Source of the DNA: JANYCG01 sp031386665
GTDB lineage: Bacteria > Pseudomonadota > Gammaproteobacteria > Burkholderiales > Burkholderiaceae_C
NCBI GenBank assembly: GCA_031386665.1
Contig: JANNCN010000170.1
Location: 1 to 64,000, forward strand
Reading direction: 5' to 3'
DNA length: 64,000 nucleotides
Shown here piece after piece: positions 14,618 through 24,776 of this stretch. The translations under genes and the position numbers were made by a program. Numbering within the stretch: the stretch's first letter is position 1; every line of letters starts with the position of its first letter. The notes below the pieces were generated by a model that saw nothing but the letters and a program-made list of their open reading frames with translations, was not told the DNA's origin and made no database searches.

Positions 14618-14633
14618 ATTGACCACGGTCAAT
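14618..14633. promoter_or_regulatory. Crp/Fnr-type box between oxc and the regulator
   Basis: ATTGACC-AC-GGTCAAT is a perfect 16-bp palindrome and fits the FNR/CRP spacing TTGAN-N4-NTCAA. It lies 63 bases before the regulator start and about 140 bases before oxc. A binding site for the divergently encoded Crp/Fnr protein is the simplest reading; a related box lies before tctC. Confidence 0.65.
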
Positions 14634-14695
14634 TTTCACGGAAACACTTGGGCTTCCGCCCCTCCAGAACACGCATTTTCAGCCGCTATATCGCC

Positions 14696-15304
14696 ATGTC
14701 TTCAGTTGAGTCGCACCCAGAGAAAAACATTATCCGGGTGCAACTCACTCAAAATCTGGTGTTGAGCGAGCTGAGCACCACCGAAAGAGGCGAACTAGAG
14801 CAACAGTTGACCGTGATTGACTGCCACAAAGGCGACTATTTGCTCAACCAGGGCGTGTTTGAGATGGAGCAGTATTTCGTGCTGGACGGAATTCTCAAGC
14901 GTGTTGTTGCCAATCCCCAGGGCAAAGAGATGATTTTGCGATTTGCAGACGAGCGCGACATGGAAACCAGTTACGCCGCTTGGCGTCTGGGAACCCCGAC
15001 TCCATACAACATAGTCTCGGTGACAAAGGCCAGAGTGGCCAAATTACCTTTGCTTCAATGGATTGCCTTCATGGACAAGCATCCTGCTATCAAGGCCTCG
15101 TTCGAGTACGCCGTGATGCGCCTGATGAGTGAAATCATGGCGCACACGATTACGTTGCACCTGCTGGACGCGCCAGGGCGAGTCAGTCGCTTTGTGCGAA
15201 AACACCCAGAGTTGTTCGAACGCCTGCCCAAAAAGGAGCTTGCTGCTTACTTGAATTTGTCAGCCGAAACCTTGAGTCGACTCAAGCAGCGCGGCAAAAT
15301 TTAA
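14696..15304 (+). CDS. Crp/Fnr-family transcription regulator
   Basis: The 202-residue product has a cyclic-nucleotide-binding-like beta-roll (residues 25-115: DCHKGDYLLNQGVFEMEQYF, VLDGILKRVV) and a short C-terminal winged helix (LPKKELAAYLNLSAETLSRL, residues 176-195). No cysteine cluster of the FNR type is seen at the N-terminus, so it is not an obvious oxygen sensor; the ligand is unknown. The ATG at 14696 gives a normal-length protein; the open frame reaches 49 codons further upstream, through the palindromic box. Its place between the oxc unit and tctABC, with matching boxes in both promoters, points to a local regulator of oxalate uptake and breakdown. Confidence 0.88.
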   Translation: MSSVESHPEKNIIRVQLTQNLVLSELSTTERGELEQQLTVIDCHKGDYLLNQGVFEMEQYFVLDGILKRVVANPQGKEMILRFADERDMETSYAAWRLGTPTPYNIVSVTKARVAKLPLLQWIAFMDKHPAIKASFEYAVMRLMSEIMAHTITLHLLDAPGRVSRFVRKHPELFERLPKKELAAYLNLSAETLSRLKQRGKI

Positions 15305-15307
15305 AAC

Positions 15308-15387
15308 GCCCAGGGCAGAGGTCTGGGCACAATAGTGCAGGGGTCGAGACCGAGACCGACTTCAGTCAGATTTAAGTCCAACTGAAG
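15308..15387. terminator. Hairpins between convergent regulator and tctA
   Basis: Two inverted repeats lie between the convergent stop codons: GCCCAG...CTGGGC (15308-15328) and CTTCAGT...ACTGAAG (15360-15387). Neither has a strong T-run, so they are weak or factor-assisted terminator candidates. Confidence 0.35.
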
Positions 15388-15393
15388 CCAAGC

Positions 15394-16923
15394 TCAATCT
15401 ACTGGCTGTTCAGCCGCAAACCCTTTGGGTTTGGGTGGTCGAATTTTGGCGATTACCTTGGAAATTAACGGCCAGGCCAGCAACAGAATGGCCAAGGTGC
15501 TGATGCTGCCCACCAGGGGGTTAGACCACAGAATTGACACTTCGCCTTGAGACACCAGCATGGCTTGGCGGAATGAGTCTTCGGCTTTGTCGCCCAAAAC
15601 CAAGGCCAAAACCAGGGGTGCCAACGGGTAATCGAGCTTTTTAAACAGATACCCCACCACGCCAAACAGCAGCATGAACCAGATGTCAAGCATGGCGTTG
15701 TGCACGGTGTAGGCACCAATGGCGCAGATCACCACGATGACAGGGGCAATGATCGAAAACGGGATGCGCAGAATAGATGCAAACAATGGCACCGTGGTCA
15801 ACACCACAATCAAGCCGACCAAGTTGCCCAAGTACATGCTGGCAATCAAACCCCAGACAAAGTCCTTTTGCTCGACAAACAGCAGTGGCCCGGGTTGCAA
15901 GCCCCAAATGAGCAAGCCACCCAACAAGACGGCCGCGGTGGGTGAGCCCGGAATGCCCAGTGCCAGCATGGGTAGCAAAGCGCTGGTTCCGGCTGCATGG
16001 GCGGCAGTTTCGGGGGCAATTACGCCTTCAATTTGTCCGGTGCCAAACTTGGAGCCATTTTTTGACATCTTCTTGGCCAACCCATAGCTCATGAATGAGG
16101 CCGGCGTTGCGCCACCGGGTGTGATGCCCATCCAGATGCCGACCAGTGAGCTGCGAATGGAGGTCATCCAGTACTGCGGTAGTTTCTTCCAGGTTTGCAA
16201 AACGACCTTCGGGTCAATCCTGGCGCTTTTACCCTTGAATGCCAAACCTTCTTCCATTGACAGCAAAATTTCGCCAATTCCGAAAAGACCAATTACCGCG
16301 ATTAAAAAGTCGAAACCGCGCATCAAGTCTGGAATGCCAAACGTGAGCCGTAACTGGCCGGTGACGGTGTCCATGCCCACTGAAGCCAGCGCAAAACCCA
16401 TCGCCATGGATGCCAAAATTTTGAAAGGTGAGCCCTTGCCCATACCCACAAAGCTGCAAAACGTGAGCAAGTAGACCGCAAAATATTCGGGTGGTCCAAA
16501 CTTTAAGGCAAATTTGGCGACCAAGGGGGCCATGAAAGTGATCATGACCACTGCGACTAAAGCCCCCACAAAGGAGGATGTGAAAGCGGTCGTTAGCGCC
16601 TCGCCCGCGCGACCTTGCTGCGCCATGGGGTAGCCGTCAAAGGTAGTTGCCACAGACCAGGGTTCGCCCGGAATGTTGAACAAAATTGAAGTTATGGCAC
16701 CGCCAAAGAGTGCGCCCCAGTAAATGCAGGACAACATGATGATGGCCGAGGTGGGCGTCATCGTGAAGGTCAGCGGCAGCAAAATGGCGACGCCGTTGGC
16801 ACCGCCCAAGCCCGGCAGAACACCAATCAGCACGCCCAAAATGATGCCGACGAACATCAGCAGCATGTTCATTGGCGTCAAGATGACGCTGAACCCGTGA
16901 AATAGCGCGTTTAGTTCTTCCAT
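15394..16923 (-). CDS. tctA: Tripartite tricarboxylate transporter, large membrane subunit TctA
   Basis: The 509-residue protein is the large (about 12-helix) permease of the tripartite tricarboxylate transporter family. The N-terminal VLIGVLPGLGGANGVAILLP motif and the repeated GIPGSPTAAVLLGGLLIWGL block are hallmarks of TctA. It forms the channel with TctB and takes substrate from the periplasmic TctC. The family moves citrate, other carboxylates and related compounds; from the context oxalate or a related dicarboxylate is likely, but this is inference. It is the last gene of tctC-tctB-tctA, 71 bases behind tctB, and its length is normal for the family. Confidence 0.93.
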   Translation of the reverse strand: MEELNALFHGFSVILTPMNMLLMFVGIILGVLIGVLPGLGGANGVAILLPLTFTMTPTSAIIMLSCIYWGALFGGAITSILFNIPGEPWSVATTFDGYPMAQQGRAGEALTTAFTSSFVGALVAVVMITFMAPLVAKFALKFGPPEYFAVYLLTFCSFVGMGKGSPFKILASMAMGFALASVGMDTVTGQLRLTFGIPDLMRGFDFLIAVIGLFGIGEILLSMEEGLAFKGKSARIDPKVVLQTWKKLPQYWMTSIRSSLVGIWMGITPGGATPASFMSYGLAKKMSKNGSKFGTGQIEGVIAPETAAHAAGTSALLPMLALGIPGSPTAAVLLGGLLIWGLQPGPLLFVEQKDFVWGLIASMYLGNLVGLIVVLTTVPLFASILRIPFSIIAPVIVVICAIGAYTVHNAMLDIWFMLLFGVVGYLFKKLDYPLAPLVLALVLGDKAEDSFRQAMLVSQGEVSILWSNPLVGSISTLAILLLAWPLISKVIAKIRPPKPKGFAAEQPVD

Positions 16924-16994
16924 GACAGCTTTCGGCAGGTAGTTCGCAAACTAGATTTTTTAATGTAGGGCGGTGAATTTGAAATTGGCATGGT

Positions 16995-17528
16995 TCAATA
17001 GCCCAAAAAGCTCAAAGGCTCAAGCTTTCCCTTGAAAAGCGGCACCTTGAACCAAATTTCAAACATGCAGAAGAACAGAATGTTCACAACCAGTGCGGTG
17101 ATCACGCTTTTGACGGGTGAAAACTTGCCCAAAATGATCATGAACAGGGCAATGTAAATGGCTGATGAGACATAAAGCCCCAAAAACTGCACTGCGCCCA
17201 CATAAACGACGGCGGGCAACAATACTGCCAAAACGCGGCGCAACTGCTCACCATCAACAAATACTTCAGTATTTTTGTTTTTACCAAAGAGTGCTTGGGC
17301 CGCTGTTGCCAAGCCGGATGCGCACAAGATCAGACCAATGTAAAACGGAAAATACCCTGCTCCAGGACCGTCTGTAGTCCAGCCCGAACCCAAGGCTCGG
17401 CTGCCATAAATCACCACGCCACCCATTACCGCAATGGCGATGGCGATAACCGCTTCGACAATATGAGTGGCGGGGCCAGATCGCGAACCGCTGGTCTCGA
17501 TGGACTCTAAGCTTGGGTTTGGCTCCAT
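16995..17528 (-). CDS. tctB: Tripartite tricarboxylate transporter, small membrane subunit TctB
   Basis: The product has 177 residues with four predicted membrane helices (around residues 25-43, 57-80, 103-127 and 129-165) and the family pattern GPGAGYFPFYIGLILCASGL. TctB is the small partner of TctA in the inner membrane; both are needed for transport. The N-terminal 20 residues are polar. The start at 17528 has a good upstream AAGGAGT on the minus strand. It is placed between tctC and tctA, as in the standard order. Confidence 0.9.
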   Translation of the reverse strand: MEPNPSLESIETSGSRSGPATHIVEAVIAIAIAVMGGVVIYGSRALGSGWTTDGPGAGYFPFYIGLILCASGLATAAQALFGKNKNTEVFVDGEQLRRVLAVLLPAVVYVGAVQFLGLYVSSAIYIALFMIILGKFSPVKSVITALVVNILFFCMFEIWFKVPLFKGKLEPLSFLGY

Positions 17529-17645
17529 GAGGAACTCCTTTTGAAATGAGCGCCCCGACAGAACAGGGCCTGAAAGATCAATTTGCGGGCGCAGGTTGTG
17601 CCTGCACCTTGCGTGTCTGAGAGAACCCGCGCCAATACACCCAGC

Positions 17646-18674
17646 TTACTTGGCCATGAATCCGGCTTCTTTCATCAGCTCGCGATGGGTGTTCTCAGCT
17701 TTCCCCAGCCATCCAGCAAACTCGTCACCCGACATGCTGGTTTGGTTGAAAGCGCCCTTTTCCATGTAATCTTTCCACTCGGGTGTGTCACGAACCTTTT
17801 TCAGCATGGTGACGTAAAAGTCGGTTTGGTCTTTGGTAACTCCAGGGGCCATGAAGATGCCGCGAAGCATCACGTAATCTGCTGGTACACCAGATTCTTT
17901 GCAAGTTGGAATGTCATTCCAGGACTGGGTTGCCGTGACTTTGGCTTTGTAGGGCAGGCGTTTTTCGTCAAACACGCACAAAGCCCGCAATTGGCCCGCG
18001 CGCCACTGAGCGACTGCTTCAATGGGGTTGTTGACAGTGGAGTCAACGTGTTTACCGACCAATTGCACGGCCACCTCACCGCCGCCGCGAAAGGGCACAT
18101 AAATAAATTTGGTGCCTGTGGCTTTTTCAAGCCCAACGGTCAAAATTTGATCTTCTTGCTTAGACCCCGTGCCCCCCATTTTCATTTTGCTGGGGCCTCC
18201 GGCCTTGACTGCGGCGAGATAATCTTTGCCGGTTTTGTAGGGCGTATCAGCGTTGACCCAAAGAACAAATTGATCCAATGCCATCATCGAAACTGGCGTC
18301 ATGTCGCGCCAATTGAAAGGTACGCCGGTAGCCATGGGCGTGGTGAAAAGATTGGACAAAGTGACGATGATTTTGTGTGGGTCTGCCTTGGCGTCTTTGA
18401 CGGACAAAAACCCTTCGGCGCCTGCGCCGCCTGATTTGTTGACGACGATCAGTGGCTCTTTCATCAGCTTGTGTTTGATCACAATGCCTTGAATCAAACG
18501 CGCCATTTGGTCAGCTCCGCCGCCCGTTCCCGCAGGAACAACAAACTCGACAGGTTTGGTGGGCTCCCACGCTGCAAAAGTTGTTGTCGCGAGCGAAAAC
18601 AAAGCCCCGGCAAGCAGGGTTTTCGCAATCTTTGACAGGGGGTGACTTTGGGTGTGAAACGCTTTTTTTACCAT
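17646..18674 (-). CDS. tctC: Tripartite tricarboxylate transporter, periplasmic binding protein TctC
   Basis: This 342-residue solute receptor has a Sec signal peptide (KIAKTLLAGALFSLATTTFA, cleavage likely before AWEP) and the Bug-family pattern PVEFVVPAGTGGGADQMARL, in which the Gly-rich loop binds the carboxylate. It captures substrate in the periplasm and delivers it to TctAB. The ATG at 18674 is preferred over the one at 18728 because of GGAG directly before it and because the signal peptide then has normal length. It leads the tct operon. A Crp/Fnr-type box lies about 100 bases upstream. The substrate is probably oxalate or a similar carboxylate, judged only by its neighbours. Confidence 0.92.
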   Translation of the reverse strand: MVKKAFHTQSHPLSKIAKTLLAGALFSLATTTFAAWEPTKPVEFVVPAGTGGGADQMARLIQGIVIKHKLMKEPLIVVNKSGGAGAEGFLSVKDAKADPHKIIVTLSNLFTTPMATGVPFNWRDMTPVSMMALDQFVLWVNADTPYKTGKDYLAAVKAGGPSKMKMGGTGSKQEDQILTVGLEKATGTKFIYVPFRGGGEVAVQLVGKHVDSTVNNPIEAVAQWRAGQLRALCVFDEKRLPYKAKVTATQSWNDIPTCKESGVPADYVMLRGIFMAPGVTKDQTDFYVTMLKKVRDTPEWKDYMEKGAFNQTSMSGDEFAGWLGKAENTHRELMKEAGFMAK

Positions 18675-19021
18675 CTTGGCTCCAACTAATTTATTTAAGA
18701 CTGATTGATAACAATTCGCAATCGACAAATCGATTTTGCACGAAAGCGATGGTCTTTGGTGTTGAAAGAAAAACTCTTGACACTGATCAAGTTTGCTGAA
18801 ATCGATGGAGTCTTGAGGGTTTGTACTTAGAGTGGTCGATGCGGCGGTTTTCTGCGCTGAGCGTCAAGGGGGAAGGCCGCTAATTGATGTCAAAGAAGCG
18901 ACGGTTTTTTGACATTGAATTTGAACCAGGTGAAAGCAGCGAAGTTGCTACTTTGTCACTCTGGAATGCTCCTTGGTTTTCCATGACTGCGATGAAGAAA
19001 CTCTTGAAAACTCGACCCTGA
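18675..19021. other. Upstream region of tctC
   Basis: No gene is seen in this stretch. It holds the tctC promoter region with the box at 18777-18790. From about 18860 on it contains only the 3' side of ychJ. The short frames on either strand look like chance. Confidence 0.5.
18777..18790. promoter_or_regulatory. Crp/Fnr-type box upstream of tctC
   Basis: TTGAC-ACTG-ATCAA has the 14-bp TTGAN-N4-NTCAA form, like the box at 14618-14633. It lies about 103 bases before the tctC start. A shared regulator for the oxc unit and the transporter is likely. Confidence 0.55.
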
Positions 19022-19441
19022 TCAATCTGCTTCAGGGCTTTGACCATCGACGTAAAACCAGCGCTGCCCCTCCAAGACGAAGCGACTTATTTCGTGCATG
19101 CGGCTGGCCCGCCCGTCAACCTTGTAGCGGGCAACAAATTCGACCACGCCCGCATCGGTCGTGGCTGCGGCGTGCAAAACCTCTAGACCGAGCCATTTGA
19201 CGGGAGACAGCTCCAGTTCGCCAGGTGAGGTTGACGCATGCCAGGTTGCCATCAAATAGTCGATCAAGCCCAGGGCGTAGGCACTGTAGCGCGAGCGCAT
19301 GAGCGCCTCGGGCGTGGGCGCAAACGGGCCTTCGCCCAAGCCCGCCCGAGTGGCGGCGTGAAACGGCCCGCAGCACTGCGCATAAGGCAAATCGCTGTGG
19401 CAAGGACAGGGCGCATGGGCGGCCAGGAAGTTTTTCTTCAT
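19022..19441 (-). CDS. ychJ: YchJ-family protein with SEC-C-like zinc motif
   Basis: The 139-residue product is a YchJ (UPF0225) family member. The N-terminus carries the zinc-binding SEC-C-like motif CPCHSDLPYAQCCGPFH, then the family block TPEALMRSRYSAYALGLIDY and a C-terminal NTF2-like beta region (VVEFVARYKVDGRASRMHEI). The function is not established. The start at 19441 is chosen because the protein then begins a few residues before the cysteine motif; the longer frame overlaps the divergent kinase gene. Confidence 0.85.
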   Translation of the reverse strand: MKKNFLAAHAPCPCHSDLPYAQCCGPFHAATRAGLGEGPFAPTPEALMRSRYSAYALGLIDYLMATWHASTSPGELELSPVKWLGLEVLHAAATTDAGVVEFVARYKVDGRASRMHEISRFVLEGQRWFYVDGQSPEAD

Positions 19442-19512
19442 TCGGGCGATGGTAGCGTTTGCAACTGGCTGACCCGCCTTGTGAAATGAGCGCATGGCGC
19501 AAAATACGGCCC

Positions 19513-20394
19513 ATGAAACCACCCAAGAGATTGCAAACGCTGATTGAAGAAGGTTTGATCGACAGCGTGACCCGCCAGCTGATGAGCGGCAAAGAGGCCG
19601 AGGTGTTTGTGGTGCGAATCGGTGACGAAACGCGCTGCGCCAAGGTCTACAAAGAGGCCGCCAACCGCAGCTTTCGCCAGGCGGTGGACTACACCGAGAA
19701 CCGCAAGGTCAAAAACACCCGCCAGGCCCGCGCTATGGCCAAAGGCACCAAATTTGGCCGGGCTTCGCAAGAGGCAGCCTGGCAAAGTGCCGAGGTCGAT
19801 GCCCTGTACCGCCTGGCCGACGCAGGCGTGCGCGTGCCAAAGCCGTTCAATTTCTTTGAAGGCGTGCTGCTGATGGAGCTGGTCACCGACGCTAATGGCG
19901 ACGCCGCGCCGCGGCTGAACGACGTGCAATTCACGCCCGAGGCGGCCCGTGCCCACCATGCCACGCTGCTGGTGGAAATCATGCGCATGCTGGCCGCGGG
20001 TGTGGTGCATGGCGATTTGTCAGAGTTCAACATTCTGCTGGGCCATGCCGTCAATTCGCAGGGCGCAGTTCATGATTTGCCCGTCATCATTGACCTGCCG
20101 CAGGCGATTGACGCGGCTGGCAACAACCATGCCGAACGCATGCTGCTGCGCGATGTGACCAATTTGCGCGACTTTTTTGGCCAGTTTGCGCCAGATTTGC
20201 TCGCCACAGAGTTCGGGCCAGAAATTTGGGAGCGCTACCAGCGCGGCACTTTAGACCCCGACGTGGCGCTGACCGGACGTTTTGTGGTGCCCAAGAAGCC
20301 GACCGATGTGGGCGGTTTAATGCGCGAAATCGACGATGCGCGGGCAGAAGAGGCGGCGCGTCAACTTCGAATGCAAACTGCCAAAAACGCCTGA
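19513..20394 (+). CDS. RIO1-type serine/threonine kinase
   Basis: The 293-residue protein belongs to the bacterial RIO-type kinases. The motifs are GKEAEVFVVRIGDETRCAKV (nucleotide loop and Lys), VHGDLSEFNILL (catalytic loop with Asp and Asn) and IIDLPQAID in place of the canonical metal-binding DFG, which is normal for RIO proteins. The start ATG at 19513 leads directly into KPPKRLQTLIEEGLID, the family N-terminus. Physiological substrates of bacterial RIO kinases are largely unknown. It is divergent from ychJ. A dispersed element lies 32 bases beyond its stop. Confidence 0.88.
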   Translation: MKPPKRLQTLIEEGLIDSVTRQLMSGKEAEVFVVRIGDETRCAKVYKEAANRSFRQAVDYTENRKVKNTRQARAMAKGTKFGRASQEAAWQSAEVDALYRLADAGVRVPKPFNFFEGVLLMELVTDANGDAAPRLNDVQFTPEAARAHHATLLVEIMRMLAAGVVHGDLSEFNILLGHAVNSQGAVHDLPVIIDLPQAIDAAGNNHAERMLLRDVTNLRDFFGQFAPDLLATEFGPEIWERYQRGTLDPDVALTGRFVVPKKPTDVGGLMREIDDARAEEAARQLRMQTAKNA

Positions 20395-20426
20395 AAATTG
20401 GCAAAAATGGTCTAAAGTGACAATTT

Positions 20427-20534
20427 AATACCCAAATTGGGTATTTAGGCGTCATTTTTGACCAATTTAGATCAAAAAGAGTCTCTAGCTCTCGAATTTA
20501 ATCAATAAGTTGCTATTTATAATATAGCATTTTA
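20427..20534 (-). repeat. Dispersed element, copy 3 (ACCCAAWTTGGGT head)
   Basis: The palindrome AATACCCAA-A-TTGGGTATT (20427-20445) is followed by the core CTCTAGCTCTCG (20483-20494) and the TATAGC-type tail. The head faces the 3' end of the RIO kinase gene. Compared with copies 1 and 2 the arms are shorter (9 bases) but have the same centre. Confidence 0.85.
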
Positions 20535-20601
20535 ATGGACGCGCAAGCAGCCACCAAAAGACTGCCGATTTCGGGCAGCCCGGGCCACCCCAAACGGCTG
20601 C

Positions 20602-21546
20602 CTACAAACCCAGCATCAACTTCAGGTTCTGAACGGCAGCGCCACTGGCGCCCTTGCCTAAATTGTCCAGCTTGGCGATCAGCACGGCATGCTGAAAACC
20701 GTCGTCCGCGCCAGTGTTGCCAAACACTCGCAATTCCATTTTGTTGCTGTTGGTCAAGCCCAGCGGGTCGATTTTGTCGTCCGCGCCCACGGGCACCACG
20801 TTCACCCACTCGCTGCCCGCGTAGTGTTTGACCAGGGCGTTGTGCAAATCTTGCAAACCGGGTTTTCCAGGCAGCAAGGCCAGATCCAGCGGCAACTGCA
20901 CCAGCATGCCCTGACTGAAATTACCGACGGACGGCACAAACACCGGGCGGCGGGTCATGCCGGTGTATTTCATGATTTCAGGTAAATGCTTGTGTTTCAA
21001 GCCCAGGCCGTAGATTTCAAAGGCTGGGGCTTGGCCCTTTTCATAGGCTTCAATCATGCTGCGCCCGCCGCCGCTGTACCCGCTGATTGATGGCAGCGTG
21101 AGCGGGTGGTCTGCGGGAATAAGGCCTGCGTCCACCAAGGGGCGAATCAGGGCAATCGCCCCCGTGGCGTAGCAGCCTGGGTTGGCCACCCGACTCGCAT
21201 TTTGAACGGCCAAGGCTTGGCCCGCCGTCAATTCTGCAAAACCAAACACCCAGCCGGGTGATGTGCGGTGGGCGGTGGAAGCATCGATAATTTTGGGGCC
21301 TGGCTTGCCCGTGGACAAGGCGATGTCGTCGATCATGGCCACCGATTCGACCGCTGCCCCGTCGTGCAGACACAAAACCACCAAGTCGACCTGCGCCATC
21401 AGCGCCCGCTTGGCGCTGGGGTCTTTGCGCAACTCGGGCGCGATGCTGACCAGCTCAACCTCAAGCATGGCCTGTAGGCGTTCGCGGATTTGCAAACCCG
21501 TGGTGCCTGCTTCGCCATCTATGAATACTTTGAATGCTTTGGCCAT
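20602..21546 (-). CDS. argC: N-acetyl-gamma-glutamyl-phosphate reductase
   Basis: The 314-residue enzyme reduces N-acetylglutamyl phosphate to the semialdehyde with NADPH, the third step of arginine synthesis. It is the short (type 2) ArgC: the NADP loop FIDGEAGTTGLQIRERL is at residues 8-24, the active cysteine is Cys125 in NPGCYATG, and the GLGLKHKHLPEI motif with the catalytic His follows. The length is normal for this type. No other arg gene is nearby, as usual in this group, where arginine genes are scattered. Confidence 0.93.
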   Translation of the reverse strand: MAKAFKVFIDGEAGTTGLQIRERLQAMLEVELVSIAPELRKDPSAKRALMAQVDLVVLCLHDGAAVESVAMIDDIALSTGKPGPKIIDASTAHRTSPGWVFGFAELTAGQALAVQNASRVANPGCYATGAIALIRPLVDAGLIPADHPLTLPSISGYSGGGRSMIEAYEKGQAPAFEIYGLGLKHKHLPEIMKYTGMTRRPVFVPSVGNFSQGMLVQLPLDLALLPGKPGLQDLHNALVKHYAGSEWVNVVPVGADDKIDPLGLTNSNKMELRVFGNTGADDGFQHAVLIAKLDNLGKGASGAAVQNLKLMLGL

Positions 21547-21770
21547 CGTGCTCTTTCGTCCAGTTTTCAGTTCGGGGCTAGGAAAGTGCGCTCAACCCAT
21601 TGCGCGCTCAGCCCAAAGTGCGCCCAATTTTGGTGCGGTGCAACATGATACATTCTCGGGTTGCAAGTTCCAAACACCTTGTGCATGCGCTTTAACGAAA
21701 TTTTAAAGCGCTGACGCCCCCAAGCTCTGAACAAACCTGTTCATTTTCATCCATTCTTGAGAAAGCCCTC

Positions 21771-22934
<1,164 letters not shown>

Positions 22935-23001
22935 TAAATGCGGGACAGTCCGCCGCGACACGCAGTGCGCAAGCTCTGTCCTCAACTGGAAAGAAAATAG
23001 C

Positions 23002-23895
23002 ATGTCCATCCTGATCAACAAAAACACCCGCGTCATCACCCAAGGCATTACCGGCAAGACCGGGCAGTTTCACACTGAGAAATGCCAGGAATACGCGAAT
23101 GGCAAAAATTGCTTCGTCGCCGGGGTGAACCCCAAAAAAGCGGGTGAAAAAATCTTTGAAATCCCAATTTTCGGCAGCGTCAAAGAAGCAGCGGCCCAAA
23201 CTGGCGCCACAGTCTCAGTCATTTACGTGCCGCCAGCAGGCGCAGCGGCCGCCATTTGGGAAGCTGTTGAAGCCAACCTGGACTTGGCTATTTGCATCAC
23301 CGAAGGCATTCCCGTGCGCGACATGCTGGAAGTGCGCAACAAAATGCGCGCTAAAGAAGCCGCTGGCGGCAAAAAGACACTGCTGTTGGGCCCCAATTGC
23401 CCAGGCTTGATCACCCCTGACGAAATCAAAATCGGCATCATGCCGGGTCATATCCACCGCAAAGGCCGCATTGGCGTGGTCAGCCGCTCAGGCACGTTGA
23501 CTTACGAAGCGGTGGGTCAGCTTACTGAAATTGGACTTGGTCAATCCAGCGCGGTCGGCATTGGCGGTGACCCGATCAATGGGTTGAAGCACATCGACAT
23601 CATGCGCATGTTCAACGACGACCCTGAGACCGATGCCGTCATCATGATTGGTGAAATTGGTGGCCCGGACGAAGCGGAAGCCGCCCGTTGGTGCAAAGCC
23701 AACATGAAAAAACCGATTGTGGGCTTTATCGCGGGTGTTACGGCACCGGCGGGCAAGCGAATGGGCCATGCTGGCGCGCTCATTGCAGGCGGAGCCGACA
23801 CGGCCGACGCCAAATTGGCGATCATGGAAGAGTGCGGCTTCAAAGTAACTCGTAACCCGTCTGAAATGGCCAAGCTGCTCAAAGCACTGCTGTAA
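23002..23895 (+). CDS. sucD: Succinate-CoA ligase, alpha subunit
   Basis: The 297-residue alpha subunit binds CoA with the Rossmann motif ITGKTGQFHTEKCQEYAN and the PPAGAAAAIWEAVEA segment, and carries the phosphorylated histidine in KRMGHAGALIAGG (near residue 255). With SucC it makes ATP or GTP from succinyl-CoA. The stop is followed by two hairpins, the second a good terminator at 23953-23978, so sucCD probably forms a transcription unit of its own. Confidence 0.97.
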   Translation: MSILINKNTRVITQGITGKTGQFHTEKCQEYANGKNCFVAGVNPKKAGEKIFEIPIFGSVKEAAAQTGATVSVIYVPPAGAAAAIWEAVEANLDLAICITEGIPVRDMLEVRNKMRAKEAAGGKKTLLLGPNCPGLITPDEIKIGIMPGHIHRKGRIGVVSRSGTLTYEAVGQLTEIGLGQSSAVGIGGDPINGLKHIDIMRMFNDDPETDAVIMIGEIGGPDEAEAARWCKANMKKPIVGFIAGVTAPAGKRMGHAGALIAGGADTADAKLAIMEECGFKVTRNPSEMAKLLKALL

Positions 23896-23952
23896 GCAAA
23901 ACTACGGTCATAACCAGTCCGATTGGCTGGTTAAACTTGAGGCCAACCGCTG

Positions 23953-23978
23953 AAAACGCTTCTTTGGAAGCGTTTTTT
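23953..23978 (+). terminator. Rho-independent terminator behind sucCD
   Basis: AAAACGCTTC pairs with GAAGCGTTTT around a TTTG loop and runs into further T residues. It ends 24 bases before the terC start. Confidence 0.85.
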
Positions 23979-24001
23979 ACTTAAAAATAAGAGGAGACGC
24001 C

Positions 24002-24700
24002 ATGTTTTTTGGATTGGATTTAAGTTCGCCCGCAGTTTGGAGTGCCTTTGGCGCCATCATGCTCGCCAACATCGTGCTGTCTGGCGACAACGCTGTGGTT
24101 ATTGCCATGGCGGCTCGGTCACTCAAGCCAGAGCAGCAAAGCAAAGCTATTTTCTGGGGTTCCGCCGCCGCCATCATCATGCGGATTGTGCTGACCATCG
24201 TGGCCATTCAGCTGCTGACCTTGCCTTACTTGAAGCTCATTGGCGCGATTTTGCTGGTTTACATTGGCGTGACGCTGTTGATGCACGAAGAGGAAGACGA
24301 GGGCGAAGGTAAGGAAATTGGCAGCATGGCAGCCGCCATCCGCACCATTTTGATCGCCGACCTGGTCATGAGCCTGGACAACGTGTTGGCGGTTGCGGCG
24401 GCGGCCAAAGGCAATCTGCCTCTTCTGGTCATGGGATTGGTCATCAGCATCCCGCTGATCATTTTCGGCTCTACCTTACTTCTGAAGGTCATGGAGCGTT
24501 TTCCTATCATCATCACGATTGGTGCTGCCTTGCTTGGATTTTTGGCAGGTGAAATGCTGCTGACTGACCCCGCAGTCGTCGGTTGGTTTGGCAAAATGAG
24601 CGAGCAAACTGTGTTGATTGCTGGTGTGTTGGGTGCAGCTTTGGTGGTTGTTTTGGGCAAAGTGCTGGCCGGACGGGCAAATCAAAAGTCGTCGGCATAG
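24002..24700 (+). CDS. TerC/YjbE-family membrane protein, copy 1
   Basis: The 232-residue protein has about seven membrane helices and the two TerC-family acidic motifs: LSGDNAVVIAMAAR near residues 26-39 and ADLVMSLDNVLAVAAA near 119-134. A charged loop (HEEEDEGEGKE, near 97-107) separates the halves. TerC-type proteins are linked to manganese efflux and to loading of exported metalloproteins; the ion is not proven here. It has a GAGGAGA ribosome site. A second TerC gene lies at 45316-46026. No riboswitch-like leader was seen in front of this copy. Confidence 0.88.
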   Translation: MFFGLDLSSPAVWSAFGAIMLANIVLSGDNAVVIAMAARSLKPEQQSKAIFWGSAAAIIMRIVLTIVAIQLLTLPYLKLIGAILLVYIGVTLLMHEEEDEGEGKEIGSMAAAIRTILIADLVMSLDNVLAVAAAAKGNLPLLVMGLVISIPLIIFGSTLLLKVMERFPIIITIGAALLGFLAGEMLLTDPAVVGWFGKMSEQTVLIAGVLGAALVVVLGKVLAGRANQKSSA

Positions 24701-24776
24701 CAACTGCTTGCACTCAGTTTGCTGCAAGCCCCTAGGCAGCAATCAGCAAGGCGGGCGGTTTGGCAGGGCTGAGTGG

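Noticed and set aside
14549..14695. Longer N-terminus of the Crp/Fnr regulator
   Set aside because: The extra 49 codons cover the palindromic box and the shared promoter region, and the shorter protein has the family length.
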